A stretch of 64,000 nt of DNA from assembly GCA_025331565.1 (NCBI GenBank), contig JAFREQ010000093.1, positions 1,544,501 to 1,608,500 of the forward strand. The letters are read 5' to 3'. Positions 41,001 to 49,460 of the stretch are shown piece after piece. A program made the translations under genes and the position numbers. Numbering within the stretch: position 1 is the stretch's first letter; each line of letters begins with the position of its first letter. Source of the stretch: Holacanthus passer. Its lineage: Eukaryota; Chordata; Actinopteri; Pomacanthidae. The notes below the pieces were generated by a model. It saw only the letters and a program-made list of their open reading frames with translations. It did no database searches and was not told the origin of the DNA.

Positions 41001-43311
41001 GAGGCATTTAGCGGATTCTTCTCTCCGCGGAGAAACTGGAGTGAAGGAACGGGAAGCGATTCCGACCTGAGATCAAAGCTCTGTGTCAGAGGACGATCTC
41101 TGTGTCTGCTGGATCCAAAACACGCCTCACTGATGAACTCCAGTTTTGTTATTGTGCCGAAGCTTATTTATATATAGCTGAGCAATAAAAGGTTGAGACG
41201 ATCCTCAGCCTCACTCTGCTGAAGGATACGGAGACATGGGGGTTTTCCAGTATCTGTATTTTGAGTTAATAGAGGTTAATTAACTTCTATCAAGCTTTAT
41301 TCTTTAATTCATCTACAAACCAAAGTCTTCATTGTGTTTATAAGCCGTAGTTTTCCTGTGAGAAGCAGCAGTGGAGGGTTTACCTGCGTCTCCGTGTGCA
41401 CTCTCATGTCGAAGGCCAAATCATAATGAAGTCCCATTCAGTCTTTGAATTGCAAATAATTGCTCATTGTTTCCGTGTCAATTGTTGGGCGAGCCTCATT
41501 CGTCATGTGTCCTCCAAGGGTTTGTTGTATAAACGCAGCGTACCTGCTCTTACCCTCTCCCTCGCTCTCTCTCTCTCTATTGTTTCAGACCCCCCCCCAA
41601 TCTGTCCCCCCTCCCTCTCTTGGATGAACTGCATTTCCCAGGGTGCACCTGTGGGCGACACCAGCAGTGGTCTGGTCTGGCACAAAGCCAGGCCCAGTGG
41701 GTTCAGAGTCTTTAAACAAACAGAAATACATCTTCCTCTTATAAATGCAAAGCTGAATTCATAACTAATAAAACACGTCAACGGCTCAATTCAGTTCAAC
41801 ACACAGATAAAGTCTGATTGTTCTGCTGTGACCAGGAGCTCCTGGTGGTTCATGTTGGCTACTTTTTGGTAAATATTGTTGTAAAAGCAATTTCAGTCTT
41901 TAATTCTGACTTCAGATGAGGGTCATGATTATTACTGTCATATTGTTATCAGTGGCAGAAGTTGCATTAGTTGTAGGTCTGTGAAGATTCTCTCTCATCT
42001 CATATCTGAGTTTAATCAGCAGATTGTCTGGAAATATCTTATCTCTAATGATTCCAGTTCTCCATTTTGTCATTATCAGACTTTGTGTATTTTCCATGCT
42101 CAGTGAAAAACAACTGGCTTTGTCACATCAGAATGTGCACAGTTGTAAATGGAGAAATAACAAGCAGCAGCTCATTACAGCGTTTAGCAGTGACGGCACA
42201 TCTGGCTGGATGGAAAACTGTACAAACAGCATTTTCTTCATATTTGACATTAACTGTGCCACAAGAACAAAATTCATTATCTTTAAAATCTCCATATCTG
42301 GCAGAAATGGCCATTATGTTGATTAATACACCTGATGGAAATGTGCATTTCACAGACACTAAAGGATCAATCAAAGTGATGACTAACGCTTATTTTCATC
42401 ATTGATTAATTTCTCAATTATTCTCTACATTAATCATTTTGTGTATAAAATTTGAGAAAATAGTGGAAAGTATTTCAAATGTCTTCCTTTGTTCAACCAA
42501 CAGGCCAAAACCCAAAGATATTCCCTACAGAAAGACTTAAAAACAGAGAAAAGCAGCTTGAAAAAGGGCTCAAACGATCAATCCAAAAATAGTTGTCTGA
42601 TCAATCATCAACAATCGATCAATCAACTAATCGCTGCAGCTCTAGTCTGTAAACATCAATCACTTCACAGAAGTTTTTTATTTTACACCTGTCAGTGAAC
42701 AAAATGACAGAAATGTATTTACATCTCGGAGTTGCAGGTTGTTTCAGAGCGGACGGTTGTCTGCGGACTGTCCCTTTAACTCTGAACCATGACAGCTTAA
42801 CACTGCTTAACCGACTGCTCAGCTCCATTATTATCTCATTAGCTGGTTCGTCTTGCTCAGGAATACCGGAGTGCTACTTAGTGTTAATTAATTGTTAATG
42901 ACAGTCTGAATGACACACACTTTTGCTTTAATTCCATTAATAGTGAATTCTCAGGGAGACGCAGAGATTTGAAACTTCCCTCATTAAAATAATAAGGCAT
43001 TCCCTGCGCGAAATCCTCACAAGACCAACCTGAAGTCTTGACCCTCACGCAGCTCTTTGAAGACGTGAAGCCTGAACAGAATGTCCTCAAGTTCTAAAAC
43101 TAGTCCGCACAAAGACAGAAGGACAAGAGCGCACACACACACACACACACAGGCTCCTCCATGCCATTGATCAAATACTATGAAAAGCAAATTGCTCAAA
43201 TATGACCTTCCACACAAAAGCAGCCATTATTGAAGAAGCAGGAGGAATTCACTGAAGGCGGGTCCAAGTAAACATTCCTGCTGCTCTAAAGCCTTGACAC
43301 CTCTCACCAGC

Positions 43312-43368
<57 letters not shown>

Positions 43369-43457
43369 CCAAACACAAACCCCGCACACTGCATGAGCCC
43401 ACATGGCGTCAGTGTCCAAAGAACTGTACCAAGGAGGTCAGGTGGCTCACATAACAA

Positions 43458-43501
<44 letters not shown>

Positions 43502-44573
43502 GGAACGCTTACATAAATTTTGGGTTGTGTCAGGGACGCCGTGTACAAAGTTTAGTTTAAGGAAATGGAGGACTTTGGTCGCTGGTGAGAGTGTTAAGAA
43601 GAAAAGAGAGAAAGACAGGAAACTGAAGCAAAACGTCTTTGTTCAAAACTGCAGGTAGATTGAAGATAACTCCAATACACATAATATAACGGCCAATATA
43701 TCCTGTATATTATGTTGTACATTAATGTAAAGAGGGGAAACAATAAGACAATAAGGGCAGAGAATCCAGGTAAATGTGTTTTTTAAGATTCAACCTCAAA
43801 TCTCACAGTTACAGAACAAACATAAGAAGAAAAATAAATCTGGTTCCAGCAACACATGAAGAGAAACATAAAAGAAGACCAACACGTCTCAGATCGGCTG
43901 TTTAACCATTGGATTTTATCAGCAGCTCGAGCTTTGATACCACTTCATCTGCAGAGGTCAAATATCGGCCTATAAATATCAGTAAACTGATCCGTCTATA
44001 TCATGCTTTGATTTATTTATCAGCTGAATATTGGCTTCACTTCTGCCAGATTCTGGTTCACTGCGAGATGAATTCAGTAACATTCTGTTATTTGTTATTG
44101 GTTTTGGACAAACTACAGTTAATCTGACTGTCGGACATTTTGGCCTTTTATGTGGTAACTTCCATACATTTCTCTTAAAGACTCAACAACATTTAGAAAC
44201 AATAATAAAAAGTCTCCCGTTCCCATCAGGGAGGTCTCAGGAGAGAAAAACTGCAAAACACTGGCAAAATATAATGCAACACAACAAAGAAGTAGCTTTA
44301 TACAAAAGACGAATGACAACGATCTCCTGAGACTCAAAAATAGTTTGTTCTGTCACATAGAGACTCAATAAAAAGGCTTGTGTTCTGAAATATTTGACTA
44401 GTTTCTCAACAGCCGGCAAAAACAAGATGAAACAGACACAAGTTCAGGCTCGGAGGATAAAAGAAGCAGGCGTGTAACGACGAATCCTTGTGGCACTTCA
44501 CATAAACGTGCGTTAGTGTGTTTGAACGCGAGTCAGGATGTTGCTAGAAAAGAGCAGAGCACTCAGTGGACGT

Positions 44574-44623
<50 letters not shown>

Positions 44624-47405
44624 TCTGTCAACACTCACTCAGTGCCAGTGGTGTATTTTGCTTTTCCACAGATTGCAGTCAACCCCCACCAGCATCACCA
44701 CCACCCCAAAGAGAGCAGGCGTCCTCCCACGGGGCTCCTGGTTGGCATGGATCGGCCCCTGAGATCGCTACACACACACACACACACACTTTCACACACA
44801 TTACTGTCGAGAGCAGGGTGTGTGTGTGTGTGTGTGTGTGCATATGTAATGAAGAGGGTACGCAGAGATTTACAGTGTTGGCACCCGGTCTGGTAAAAAG
44901 GGTGGACCGCTGCCACTTAACCCACAAGCTCCCGATAAATATGCCATGTTTTGTTTTCCTTTTGAAAAAGCCCATGAAAAGAATTAGCAAGATGAGAAAG
45001 TAGCAGGCAGATCTCTCGGGGCGTCCATCTGTCCATTACTGAAATAAAAGCGTCCACTCAGAGAGGGAGGGATGGTGGAGGGCTTCTGTCGACTTGATAC
45101 GATGAGGATTTGACTTGGAGTACAGCGGGTAATCGAGGGACTGGATAAATAAGACAGAGAGGAAATCAGGAAGATCTTTTCACTTAATGACACTTGAAAC
45201 CAAAATGGATGATCTCGCACAGCGCAATTTAAATGTGAGGCATTGGAGGAGACGTTTACTGTCTTTATAGACTCTGCCCACGCTGTCAAATCCTCTTACA
45301 CAATCAGCGCAGTCGTCTCCAAACCCATTCATTAATCAGCAGTAAACAAAAGGAAATAAACCTGAAGCAAGCAGCTCGAGGGACCAACACGGCCAATCAT
45401 GTGACAGTGAACTACAGCCGCAACAATCAGTTGACTAATCAATCAGCCGATCGACAGAATACTAATTTGACAATCAATTTTTCACGAGCAAAATGCAACT
45501 TCTTGGTTCCAAATGTGATTCTTCTTTATCTTTGGGTTTGGGACACTTGATAACATAAACTGGGCTCTGAGAAAATCAGATAAGCACTGTTCACAATTAA
45601 AAAAAAAAAAATCTGCAGATTAATCGATCATGAAAACAACCTTACCACAACATCAGCCATTTTGCCTGGTAGACGACAATTTTCATTTTGATCGTAGCAC
45701 CTTTTATGAGCTTCCAAGTTCAATCTACCTAGATAGCATATGCTGGAACATACCAGTCCATAAAAGCATAAAACCTATACGACCTGAGGGCCTGTCAGTG
45801 CTATCACTGGTTTTGTGCCTGTTGAGTTTAATGACAGGAAAAAGAGAAAGATGGACGACAAGCGATTTACAAAAGTCCCCAGTCAGACTTGATGCAAACA
45901 AACAGCTATGATATTAGAATTACTGAGTCTTCTTTCTTGCTAAATGTAATTTTCATGATATCAATATATAAACAGTGCTATAGTAACTTTTTTTGGAAAT
46001 TCTAGTGATAGATCATTTAAATAAAAAGCTGGAAATGCCTTGAAATACCTGAGAGTGAAGTAAAGGAACTTCAACACATTGATGCAAAACATCCTGTTAA
46101 TTCTAACGTTATCATTTAGAGTCTTGCTCACTGGCTTCCAACAGTGTCCACAGTGTCTTTAATACAGATATGAAAGTGAAAGCTTTGTCAGTAGAAACAG
46201 CTGGTAAATTGTATATAACATATAAGATTGTCCAAACCTGTCTGACATGAGTCTGACATGTGGGAGGCCAGAGTGTTTGTCAGCGGTTGGAATAAGTCAC
46301 CAGATAACCAGTGTTTTCAGAAAACCCACAGTGCAGCTCCGCTCACGTTTGGCTCAAGCGGTCGTATCGTCGCTGTCTGTGAGACATGTTGAAAGTGGAA
46401 AAAAAAGCAATCTGCCACTCAGACTCACACCTCTCCCTCTCTCTCCCTCACAGTCTGTCTCTCTCCAGCACGGCCACAACCTTTCTGCAATCAAATTAGC
46501 TGCACTCTCTTACCCAGAATATGTGCCAGAGGAATTTGCAGTTGGGCTGTAATTGCTACCAACTAATAATGTCAACCTTTCTATAGCATATAGGCTCTAC
46601 TTTATTATCAGGGCATGAAGATGAGGCTGCTCGTGTCAACAAGTTGCATCATTTCACATCACTACGAATCGTAATGTAGTGCAAGACGTCTACCTTTGTT
46701 ACCTGCACTCGTCAGAACAACATGATCATCTTGTCCTCAGCGCCGACACTGTTATGAAAGGTAGAACTCACGACATAGTGCCACTTAGTTTTCACATAAT
46801 TTAGTCGGAATAAAATTTCTTTCTTTCTTACATTCTAGGCCGTCATCTTGTCGGCCTCTCTCACTCAAATCTGATTCACTGTTTCATGACAGCTATTATC
46901 AACTCATCAATTAATCTATTTTCAAAAACACTTTAAGTCATTATTCAAACTAAAACAGCAAACATCCAGTTACAGTTTCTCAATTGTAAGAACGTGCTGC
47001 TTTTCTTTGTCTTGTATGATGATACAATTTATTTTGGTTTCGGACTGTTCAACAGACAAGACAAACCATTTTTCACTGCTTCACATGAGATTTTACTGCC
47101 CCGATGATTCATGGATATACTGAGAGAATCATGGTTAGTTGCAGCTCCAATCATATCTGCCATTTCACACCAAAGACAAAAGCTCATACAGGATCACTGA
47201 AAGTGACTTCAACACTTTTACACAACATAACCAAAACATTTCAAAGCCATGTTTTTATTTTACTTTTGGAGACAAATTCTTCAAAACCTTCAAACAGACG
47301 AACATGTCAGATTTCAATCCGAGCGCTGAGAACTGCTGCTTCTGCGCTCGGCCCTAAAACTCGTCACACGCTGCGAACCAATGAACGTCAACAACCAGCC
47401 TACAT

Positions 47406-47436
<31 letters not shown>

Positions 47437-49367
47437 AAACTGTAATATCCAACTGTGAGTTCATTATTCTGCTTTGTGGTATTTGTATCCTCCGTGGTAT
47501 CGTTGTCATATTACTTCAGTGGTGAGCTTACAGTGGATTCATCACGCTCATGGCTTCTCTTCCAAATCTAGAATCATTATAGTTTTCCTATAGGGACGTT
47601 TAGTCTCATATATATCTCAATAACATCCTCACAGTGTTTAGCTTCACATACAGGTATTTTTATTATAAATACAACCCTCCAAAATGTGTCGCTCTTTTAA
47701 GGAGGTGCCAACATGACCTGCTGCTTCTAACTCCAACCCAGTGACCCACTAACTCGTTAAAACAGCACTAATTAGACTATAAATGAAGGAAAAGCAGGAC
47801 ACAACGCAGCCGGTAACATGTGGATCCAGAAAATAGGTTAAAGCTTCCTGTTAATAATATTTTTGTGCAATGAGAAATCATCAAATGATCAAACTGATGT
47901 AATCAAATGAAGGGAAAGACGTTCGTTGCCTTTTGTTTACGCTGCCGGTTGTGATTCCTTATGGCTTCACGCTGATCACAACAACCGGAGGTCAGAGATT
48001 AACCAACCCTTTAATTCAACTCTGCATCTCCTCATTAGGGGGTTTTCTTGCTAAAAAGCCTGCTCGAAATCAGGCCACGTGAGTCATTACCAGGCGGTCG
48101 GACGGGTAAGTAGGTGACAGGTCAACGCTCAACATCTGGACGCACAAGTGCATCCAAAAACAAGTGGAGCTGCAACACCCCCGACTCTGCTGCTGCTGGA
48201 GGCGCTTTGCACCGCCGATAAAAGCCAGATTAGGAGCCGGGCGGAGGAAACGAGGAAGCCGGAGAGGTTAGGAGATCAGGGGCGAAGAGTGGATGATAAT
48301 CTTGCCATAACATCAGGATGGGTCAATGCAGCCGGATTAAACTGAGCTAATGAAATACACCAGAAATGGAGGACTGGGGGAGGAGGGGGAGGGGTGATGG
48401 GTGGGAGATGCATGGATGAGAAAATCCAAAATAAAACTCATGAGAGAAGCGGGCAGAGGTTAGGAACTGGATCTTTGTCATTACACATCTGAACACATGA
48501 TGATGATGATGTTAATTGTAGCTGCAGAGCCTCAGAGATGCTGCACTCATCAACAATAATAAAAACATATGGTTTCATGCAAACTGCCACAACAAATCAG
48601 AGTTGCCAGCTTCAACAAGTACCGAACCCGGTTTGCAGGCGAGCACCGAGGCTTCCCTCCCCCTCCCCCCTAAAATACAAAATTATTTCCACTGACATTT
48701 CCCCCAATGCAGCAATGCGCGCGCCCAAAAGCCGATTTCCAGGGAAGTGCAGGGGGGGAGGAAGGGGGGCGTCATGTTTGGAGATCGGGAGCGCGCACCG
48801 CCCTCCCCTCCCCACCAAAAACTCAACCCTGGAGGGGGGGCGCGCACGCGTGCACGGGCCAACCTATAGAGGGGGAGCTGATTGGCCGAGGCGCGGCTCC
48901 ATCTGCACACGTGACCGGCCCTGCTTACAATAAACAAACAGCGATGGAATAATGTAGGAAAAAACAGCCCCGCGGCTTCCAACACGCAAACAGCCAGAAA
49001 GAGACAGAAACAGACAGTCAAACAGGCCGCGAACACACAGTCAGCACGGGAACATCCGCCCGGCGCGAGCTCACTAACTTCATGTGTTTGGACACGTCCG
49101 GCCGCCGCGCGCAGCCCAAAAAAAAAAATGACAGCTTCACGAGCGCCTGTAGCCGCTTCCACTGGACGTTAGAGCCGCAAAAACAGGCGCAAACACGGGC
49201 ACCGGTGCGCCGCCCGGGCCGCCCCGCACGCGCCGCACACACGCACACACACAATGGCAAGAGAGCTTACCTACACAGTGAATGAGTTTGTGCCTCCAAG
49301 AGTCAAGTTCCTGCCGAAAGCCGCGCCTCTCTATCGTGCATTGCTGCCTTTTGCACAGACTCGCCAT
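290..49367 (-). CDS. lcor: lcor, ligand-dependent corepressor (5' part; four coding exons, gene runs off the left edge)
   Basis: Four exons on the minus strand join in frame: 49367-49271, 10196-10131, 3833-3754 and 422-290 (97, 66, 80 and 133 nt; 125 codons plus one base). All boundaries are GT-AG and the phases 1-1-0-1 fit. The product begins MASLCKRQQC, continues with GFRQELDSWRHKLIHCVG, GFESILEGLFGP, DCEPEEVSDWSFDENC and CCLRREKVK, and ends with LERQAQDFLNAVF. This matches my knowledge of the N-terminus of vertebrate LCOR and its paralogue LCORL. CCLRREKVK and the FLNAVF segment fit LCOR better. The family acts in the nucleus as a transcriptional corepressor that binds nuclear receptors and CtBP. 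The same first exons are used by the PALI1 form, a PRC2 accessory protein. The CtBP motifs, receptor box and helix-turn-helix domain are encoded beyond position 1, so they cannot be checked. Introns are about 39.1, 6.3 and 3.3 kb. Confidence 0.93.
423..3753 (-). other. lcor intron 3
   Basis: About 3.3 kb between exons 3 and 4. The segment next to exon 4 (427-440) reads as a short TG repeat in the transcript. A degraded interspersed repeat lies at 3394-3560. No coding exon was recognised in the rest, which is AT-rich with scattered short CA and purine tracts. Confidence 0.85.
3394..3560. repeat. degraded interspersed repeat, AAGGGATAGTTTGACATTTTG type
   Basis: It opens with TTCAAAGGGATAGTTTGACA and later contains GATTAGCTTAACTTT, ATGCTAAGCT and ATATTTAACATACAG. 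I recognise this order of motifs as a short repeat common in fish introns. This copy is diverged and its superfamily is not assigned. Confidence 0.6.
3754..3833 (-). CDS. lcor: lcor coding exon 3
   Basis: This 80-nt exon encodes DCEPEEVSDWSFDENC followed by LFCCLRREKVK. Its three closely spaced cysteines (C-x2-C-C in the NCLFCC part) and acidic half are hallmarks of this family. The acceptor is TTATCCAG and the donor is CAAG|GTAGGA. It ends in phase 0, so exon 4 begins with a whole codon. Confidence 0.93.
4849..5047 (-). repeat. short inverted-repeat element, GCTGCAACTAA family, copy 1 (partial)
   Basis: AGTTGCAACGATCGGCCAAC begins the copy. It is followed by AAAATTAATCTGCAACCG, AAAATGCTGAACACTCTCTGG and TTGGTCGGACAAAACA. 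These are the same motifs in the same order as in the copies at 35838, 45416 and 52212. The far end is missing. The family is a non-autonomous DNA element common in spiny-rayed fishes; I suspect hAT but cannot prove it here. Confidence 0.7.
5963..5994. repeat. (AG)16 microsatellite
   Basis: An uninterrupted AG tract within a longer purine-rich stretch that continues to about 6090. Confidence 0.97.
10131..10196 (-). CDS. lcor: lcor coding exon 2
   Basis: This 66-nt exon encodes GFESILEGLFGPGLVKDITLFQ after joining the single G from exon 1. The acceptor is CTTCACAG and the donor is CAAG|GTAAAC. Length and phase (1 to 1) mean that skipping it would keep the frame. The residues match the second conserved block of the LCOR/LCORL N-terminus. 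It sits about 39 kb from exon 1. Confidence 0.93.
10674..11284. repeat. cluster of CA/GT microsatellites
   Basis: Tracts at 10814-10839 (AC), 10894-10921 (AC), 11192-11212 (GT) and 11251-11284 (AC), with shorter CA runs from 10674. A C-rich stretch (11083-11130) lies between. The last two main tracts are complementary and about 38 bp apart, so the pair can fold in DNA or RNA. Confidence 0.95.
11285..15237. other. intron sequence with minor repeats
   Basis: No gene seen. It contains a CA tract at 12601-12626, a three-unit tandem repeat carrying ATTGG boxes at 12981-13056, and interrupted CA tracts around 13170-13270, 13375-13400 and 13569-13588. The frames spanning 13185-13499 are translations of CA-rich DNA. 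Confidence 0.75.
12981..13056. repeat. three-unit tandem repeat with inverted CCAAT boxes
   Basis: Three imperfect units of about 27 bp each contain GATTGG then AGATGAGAT or AAATGAGAT. ATTGG is the reverse of a CCAAT box. The flanking sequence at 12940-12980 is GC-rich. Whether this is regulatory or a chance minisatellite is open. Confidence 0.7.
15238..16650. repeat. 1.4-kb interspersed element, GACTGTATAAAACATGGACG type
   Basis: The left end has CAGACTGTATAAAACATGG and GTGACGTCACCCATAGATTT. It continues with CAGCCATCTTGGCAG, GTGACGTCACCTAACTCCGG and, near the right end, TTGGCTTCATTTTTCAG with GGAGGTTCCCGCTTGGTCTG. I recognise these left and right blocks as parts of a dispersed fish repeat. 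GTGACGTCA sites occur three times. No transposase frame is visible, so it looks non-autonomous; exact borders and class are uncertain. Confidence 0.55.
17758..17925 (+). repeat. DNA element fragment with CAACCCCAATTCCAA end
   Basis: It begins CAACCCCAATTCCAAAACAG and contains CAATTGAAAATAG-like and GACAATGTATGGAATTGGGAC motifs. These are followed by AAAGTTGGGACAACAAAACACTGG and ACATCTCAACTAATTAGGTA. These are motifs of a widespread fish element. A sibling with the same type of end lies at 54929. No matching right terminus was found. Confidence 0.65.
19556..19586. repeat. (CA)15 microsatellite
   Basis: An almost pure CA tract directly preceded by alternating GTGCGCACAC sequence, so a longer purine-pyrimidine alternation runs from about 19541. 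Confidence 0.95.
22222..22292 (+). repeat. LINE 3' end remnant
   Basis: CTTGCTGTGTGAAGCACTTT is followed by GTGAT, AAAGCGCTAAATAA and TTAAATGTGAT. This resembles the conserved 3' tails of fish LINEs (GTGAAGCACTTTGTGA then GCGCTATATAAATAAA). Only the tail is recognisable. Confidence 0.55.
26509..26671. repeat. two CA microsatellites
   Basis: CA tracts at 26509-26547 and 26644-26671, joined by CA-rich sequence. Confidence 0.95.
26799..27045. repeat. 247-bp (GA)n polypurine tract
   Basis: A nearly continuous run of GA repeats with GACA interruptions, purine-rich on the plus strand and pyrimidine-rich in the lcor transcript. It explains the R/E-rich 125-codon frame and the opposite SLSL frame. 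Mirror-symmetric polypurine tracts of this kind can form triplex (H-) DNA. Confidence 0.97.
27046..35171. other. intron sequence with several CA/GT tracts
   Basis: No gene recognised. Dinucleotide tracts lie at 30187-30217 (GT), 31391-31441 (CA with an internal GCGCGC block), 31561-31586 (GT), 32164-32195, 32299-32318, 32434-32479, 33099-33130 and 33371-33405 (all CA). A GC-rich stretch at 27110-27330 contains an ordinary run of G and C boxes. The 184-codon minus frame at 33367-33921 ends in a CA-tract translation and has no known domain. Confidence 0.75.
32434..32479. repeat. (AC)23 microsatellite
   Basis: A pure AC tract of about 46 bp, the longest of five CA tracts within 1.25 kb (32164-33405). 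Confidence 0.97.
35172..35440 (+). repeat. diverged duplicated segment, copy A
   Basis: GTTTGTCCTTGTGGTT, GCTCCAGCTCTTCGATG, CACAGAGCTTTCATTGT and CATTTCATTCACACGCTCC occur here. Close counterparts appear in the same order at 36489-36728. The family is unknown; it may be part of an unrecognised dispersed repeat. Confidence 0.65.
35492..35746. mobile_element. Tc1/mariner-like deletion derivative with terminal inverted repeats
   Basis: The left end CTATATGGCCAAAATTATG plus TGGACAC (35492-35517) is inverted at the right end, GTGTCCACATACTTTTGGCC plus AAGTAGTCTATA (35715-35746). Inside are remnants of a DDE transposase: AATCTTAATACTGCAGCA, then a stretch matching the GVEELDW-HQ-PLG(DE) region (CVEELHWTHQTPLG). 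Most of the transposase is deleted. I recognise the ends and the internal motifs from fish Tc1/mariner-type elements. Confidence 0.75.
35838..36124 (-). repeat. short inverted-repeat element, GCTGCAACTAA family, copy 2
   Basis: GAGTCGACTGTCAGAAAATTT is followed by CAAATGTGAGGATTTGCTGC, GTTTTATATCACAGCAAAA and the end GCTGTTAGTTGCAGCCT. This is one of the best preserved of six copies. It lies 90 bp from the Tc1-like element. Confidence 0.75.
36489..36728 (+). repeat. diverged duplicated segment, copy B
   Basis: ATTTGTCCTTCTAGTTTTGAC, GGTTCCAGCTCCTCGCTG, CACAGTGCTTTCATTGT and CATTTCATTCACAAACCCC parallel the segment at 35172-35440 in order and strand. Confidence 0.65.
37435..37735. other. 300-bp purine-rich, non-repetitive strand-asymmetric block
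   Basis: The plus strand is overwhelmingly A and G (GAAGGAAAAAAGATTGAGAG, GGAGGAGGAGAAGAAGAGAG) with very few C. It is not a simple repeat. In the lcor transcript it reads as a long pyrimidine-rich stretch. Confidence 0.85.
39116..39176 (-). repeat. LINE-tail-like sequence with GATA microsatellite
   Basis: On the minus strand it reads TGAGAATTTCCTAGTTTGAG, then ACGATAAAGTTTGTC and (TATC)n. It resembles the ATTTCCCC-GATAAAG-type tail followed by a short repeat seen at the 3' end of fish LINEs. Evidence is short. Confidence 0.45.
39378..39411. repeat. (TCC)11 trinucleotide repeat
   Basis: A pure run of TCC units of about 34 bp; no gene frame is associated. Confidence 0.97.
42379..42643 (+). 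repeat. short inverted-repeat element, GCTGCAACTAA family, copy 3
   Basis: GACTAACGCTTATTTTCATC starts it, with GATTAATTTCTCAATTATTC and GAGAAAATAGTGGAAAG. It ends AATCAACTAATCGCTGCAGC. It is in the opposite orientation to the other copies. Confidence 0.75.
43320..43499. repeat. complementary pair of long GT and AC tracts
   Basis: (GT)22 at 43320-43364 and (AC)19 at 43461-43499 face each other across 96 bp. They could pair over up to about 38 bp in single-stranded DNA or in the lcor pre-mRNA. Confidence 0.95.
44577..44621. repeat. (CA)22 microsatellite
   Basis: A pure CA tract of 45 bp with a shorter complementary GT tract at 44818-44840. Confidence 0.97.
45416..45641 (-). repeat. short inverted-repeat element, GCTGCAACTAA family, copy 4
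   Basis: CCGCAACAATCAGTTGACTA starts the copy, with CAATTTTTCACGAGCAAAATG, TTTGGGTTTGGGAC, CTGGGCTCTGAGAAAATCAG and GATTAATCGATCATGAAAAC near the end. Motif order matches the family. Confidence 0.75.
45642..46882. other. intron sequence, nothing recognised
   Basis: About 1.2 kb with open frames of 93 and 101 codons that show no domain, motif or family I know. No repeats stand out. Confidence 0.6.
46883..47148 (-). repeat. short inverted-repeat element, GCTGCAACTAA family, copy 5
   Basis: TTATCAACTCATCAATTAATC begins the recognisable part. It continues with AACGTGCTGCTTTTCTTTG and TTGGTTTCGGACTGTTC and ends CATGGTTAGTTGCAGCTCC. Confidence 0.72.
47149..48639. other. intron sequence before the CpG-rich region
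   Basis: No gene recognised. A CA tract lies at about 47406-47429 and an ATG repeat at about 48497-48511. GC content rises toward the right end. Confidence 0.7.
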
Positions 49368-49460
49368 TTTCTATCGGCCCCTCCCGTGGGCGCGCACATA
49401 CTGCTGGGTGCTTCCCCGCGCGCACGTCACCGGCGGATTTTATTCTAGGGCTGGGTGGAG
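48640..49460 (-). promoter_or_regulatory. lcor: CpG-rich island covering lcor exon 1 and its promoter
   Basis: About 0.8 kb is GC-rich with dense CpG, including GCGCGCCC-type runs, in contrast to the AT-rich surroundings. Upstream of the ATG (49368-49460) the transcript strand carries TGACGT at 49429-49424, a CRE-like half site, and no clear TATA box beyond AATAAAATCC. The part inside intron 1 has an E-box CACGTG at 48908-48913 and an ATTGG (reverse CCAAT) at 48881-48885. It could therefore hold a second start. This fits a constitutive vertebrate CpG promoter. Confidence 0.75.
49271..49367 (-). CDS. lcor: lcor coding exon 1
   Basis: The ATG at 49367-49365 opens 32 codons plus one base, including the conserved GFRQELDSWRHK block. 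The start has A at -3 and G at +4, a strong vertebrate initiation context, and agrees with the LCOR start as I know it. The donor at 49270 reads G|GTAAG. The exon lies in a CpG-rich island that I read as the promoter. The transcription start is not determined; no in-frame upstream ATG was needed to explain the protein. Confidence 0.93.

Larger units (their letters stand above)
36729..42378. other. intron sequence with purine-rich block and trinucleotide repeats
   Basis: No gene recognised. Contains GT tracts at 37148-37168, 37794-37830 and 38000-38032, a purine-rich block at 37435-37735, a TCC repeat at 39378-39411, a LINE-tail-like sequence at 39116-39176, and a GGT run at 40167-40185. The stretch around 39027-39110 (AAAGGATAAGTCTGGAGATTT) looks like another diverged fish repeat. 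A C-run lies at 41590-41612. Confidence 0.7.
42644..45415. other. intron sequence with long CA/GT tracts
   Basis: No gene recognised. CA or GT tracts lie at 43131-43151 (CA), 43320-43364 (GT), 43461-43499 (AC), 44577-44621 (CA), 44769-44788 (CA) and 44818-44840 (GT). Frames of 126 and 145 codons at 44516-45003 are built from them. Confidence 0.8.
10197..49270 (-). other. lcor intron 1, about 39 kb
   Basis: A single very long first intron by the joining of exons 1 and 2. I found no internal coding exon of any other gene on either strand. Contents are described piece by piece in the following entries. An unrecognised non-coding or alternative first exon could exist inside it, especially in the CpG-rich part next to exon 1. 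Long first introns often carry enhancers, but none can be assigned from sequence alone. Confidence 0.85.

Noticed and set aside
44516..45003. Frames of 126 and 145 codons rich in His-Thr
   Set aside because: Built mostly from the CA tract at 44577-44621 and its neighbours.
48683..49162. 159-codon minus-strand frame in the CpG-rich region
   Set aside because: Stop-poor because of high GC; no homology recognised and it would start inside lcor intron 1.
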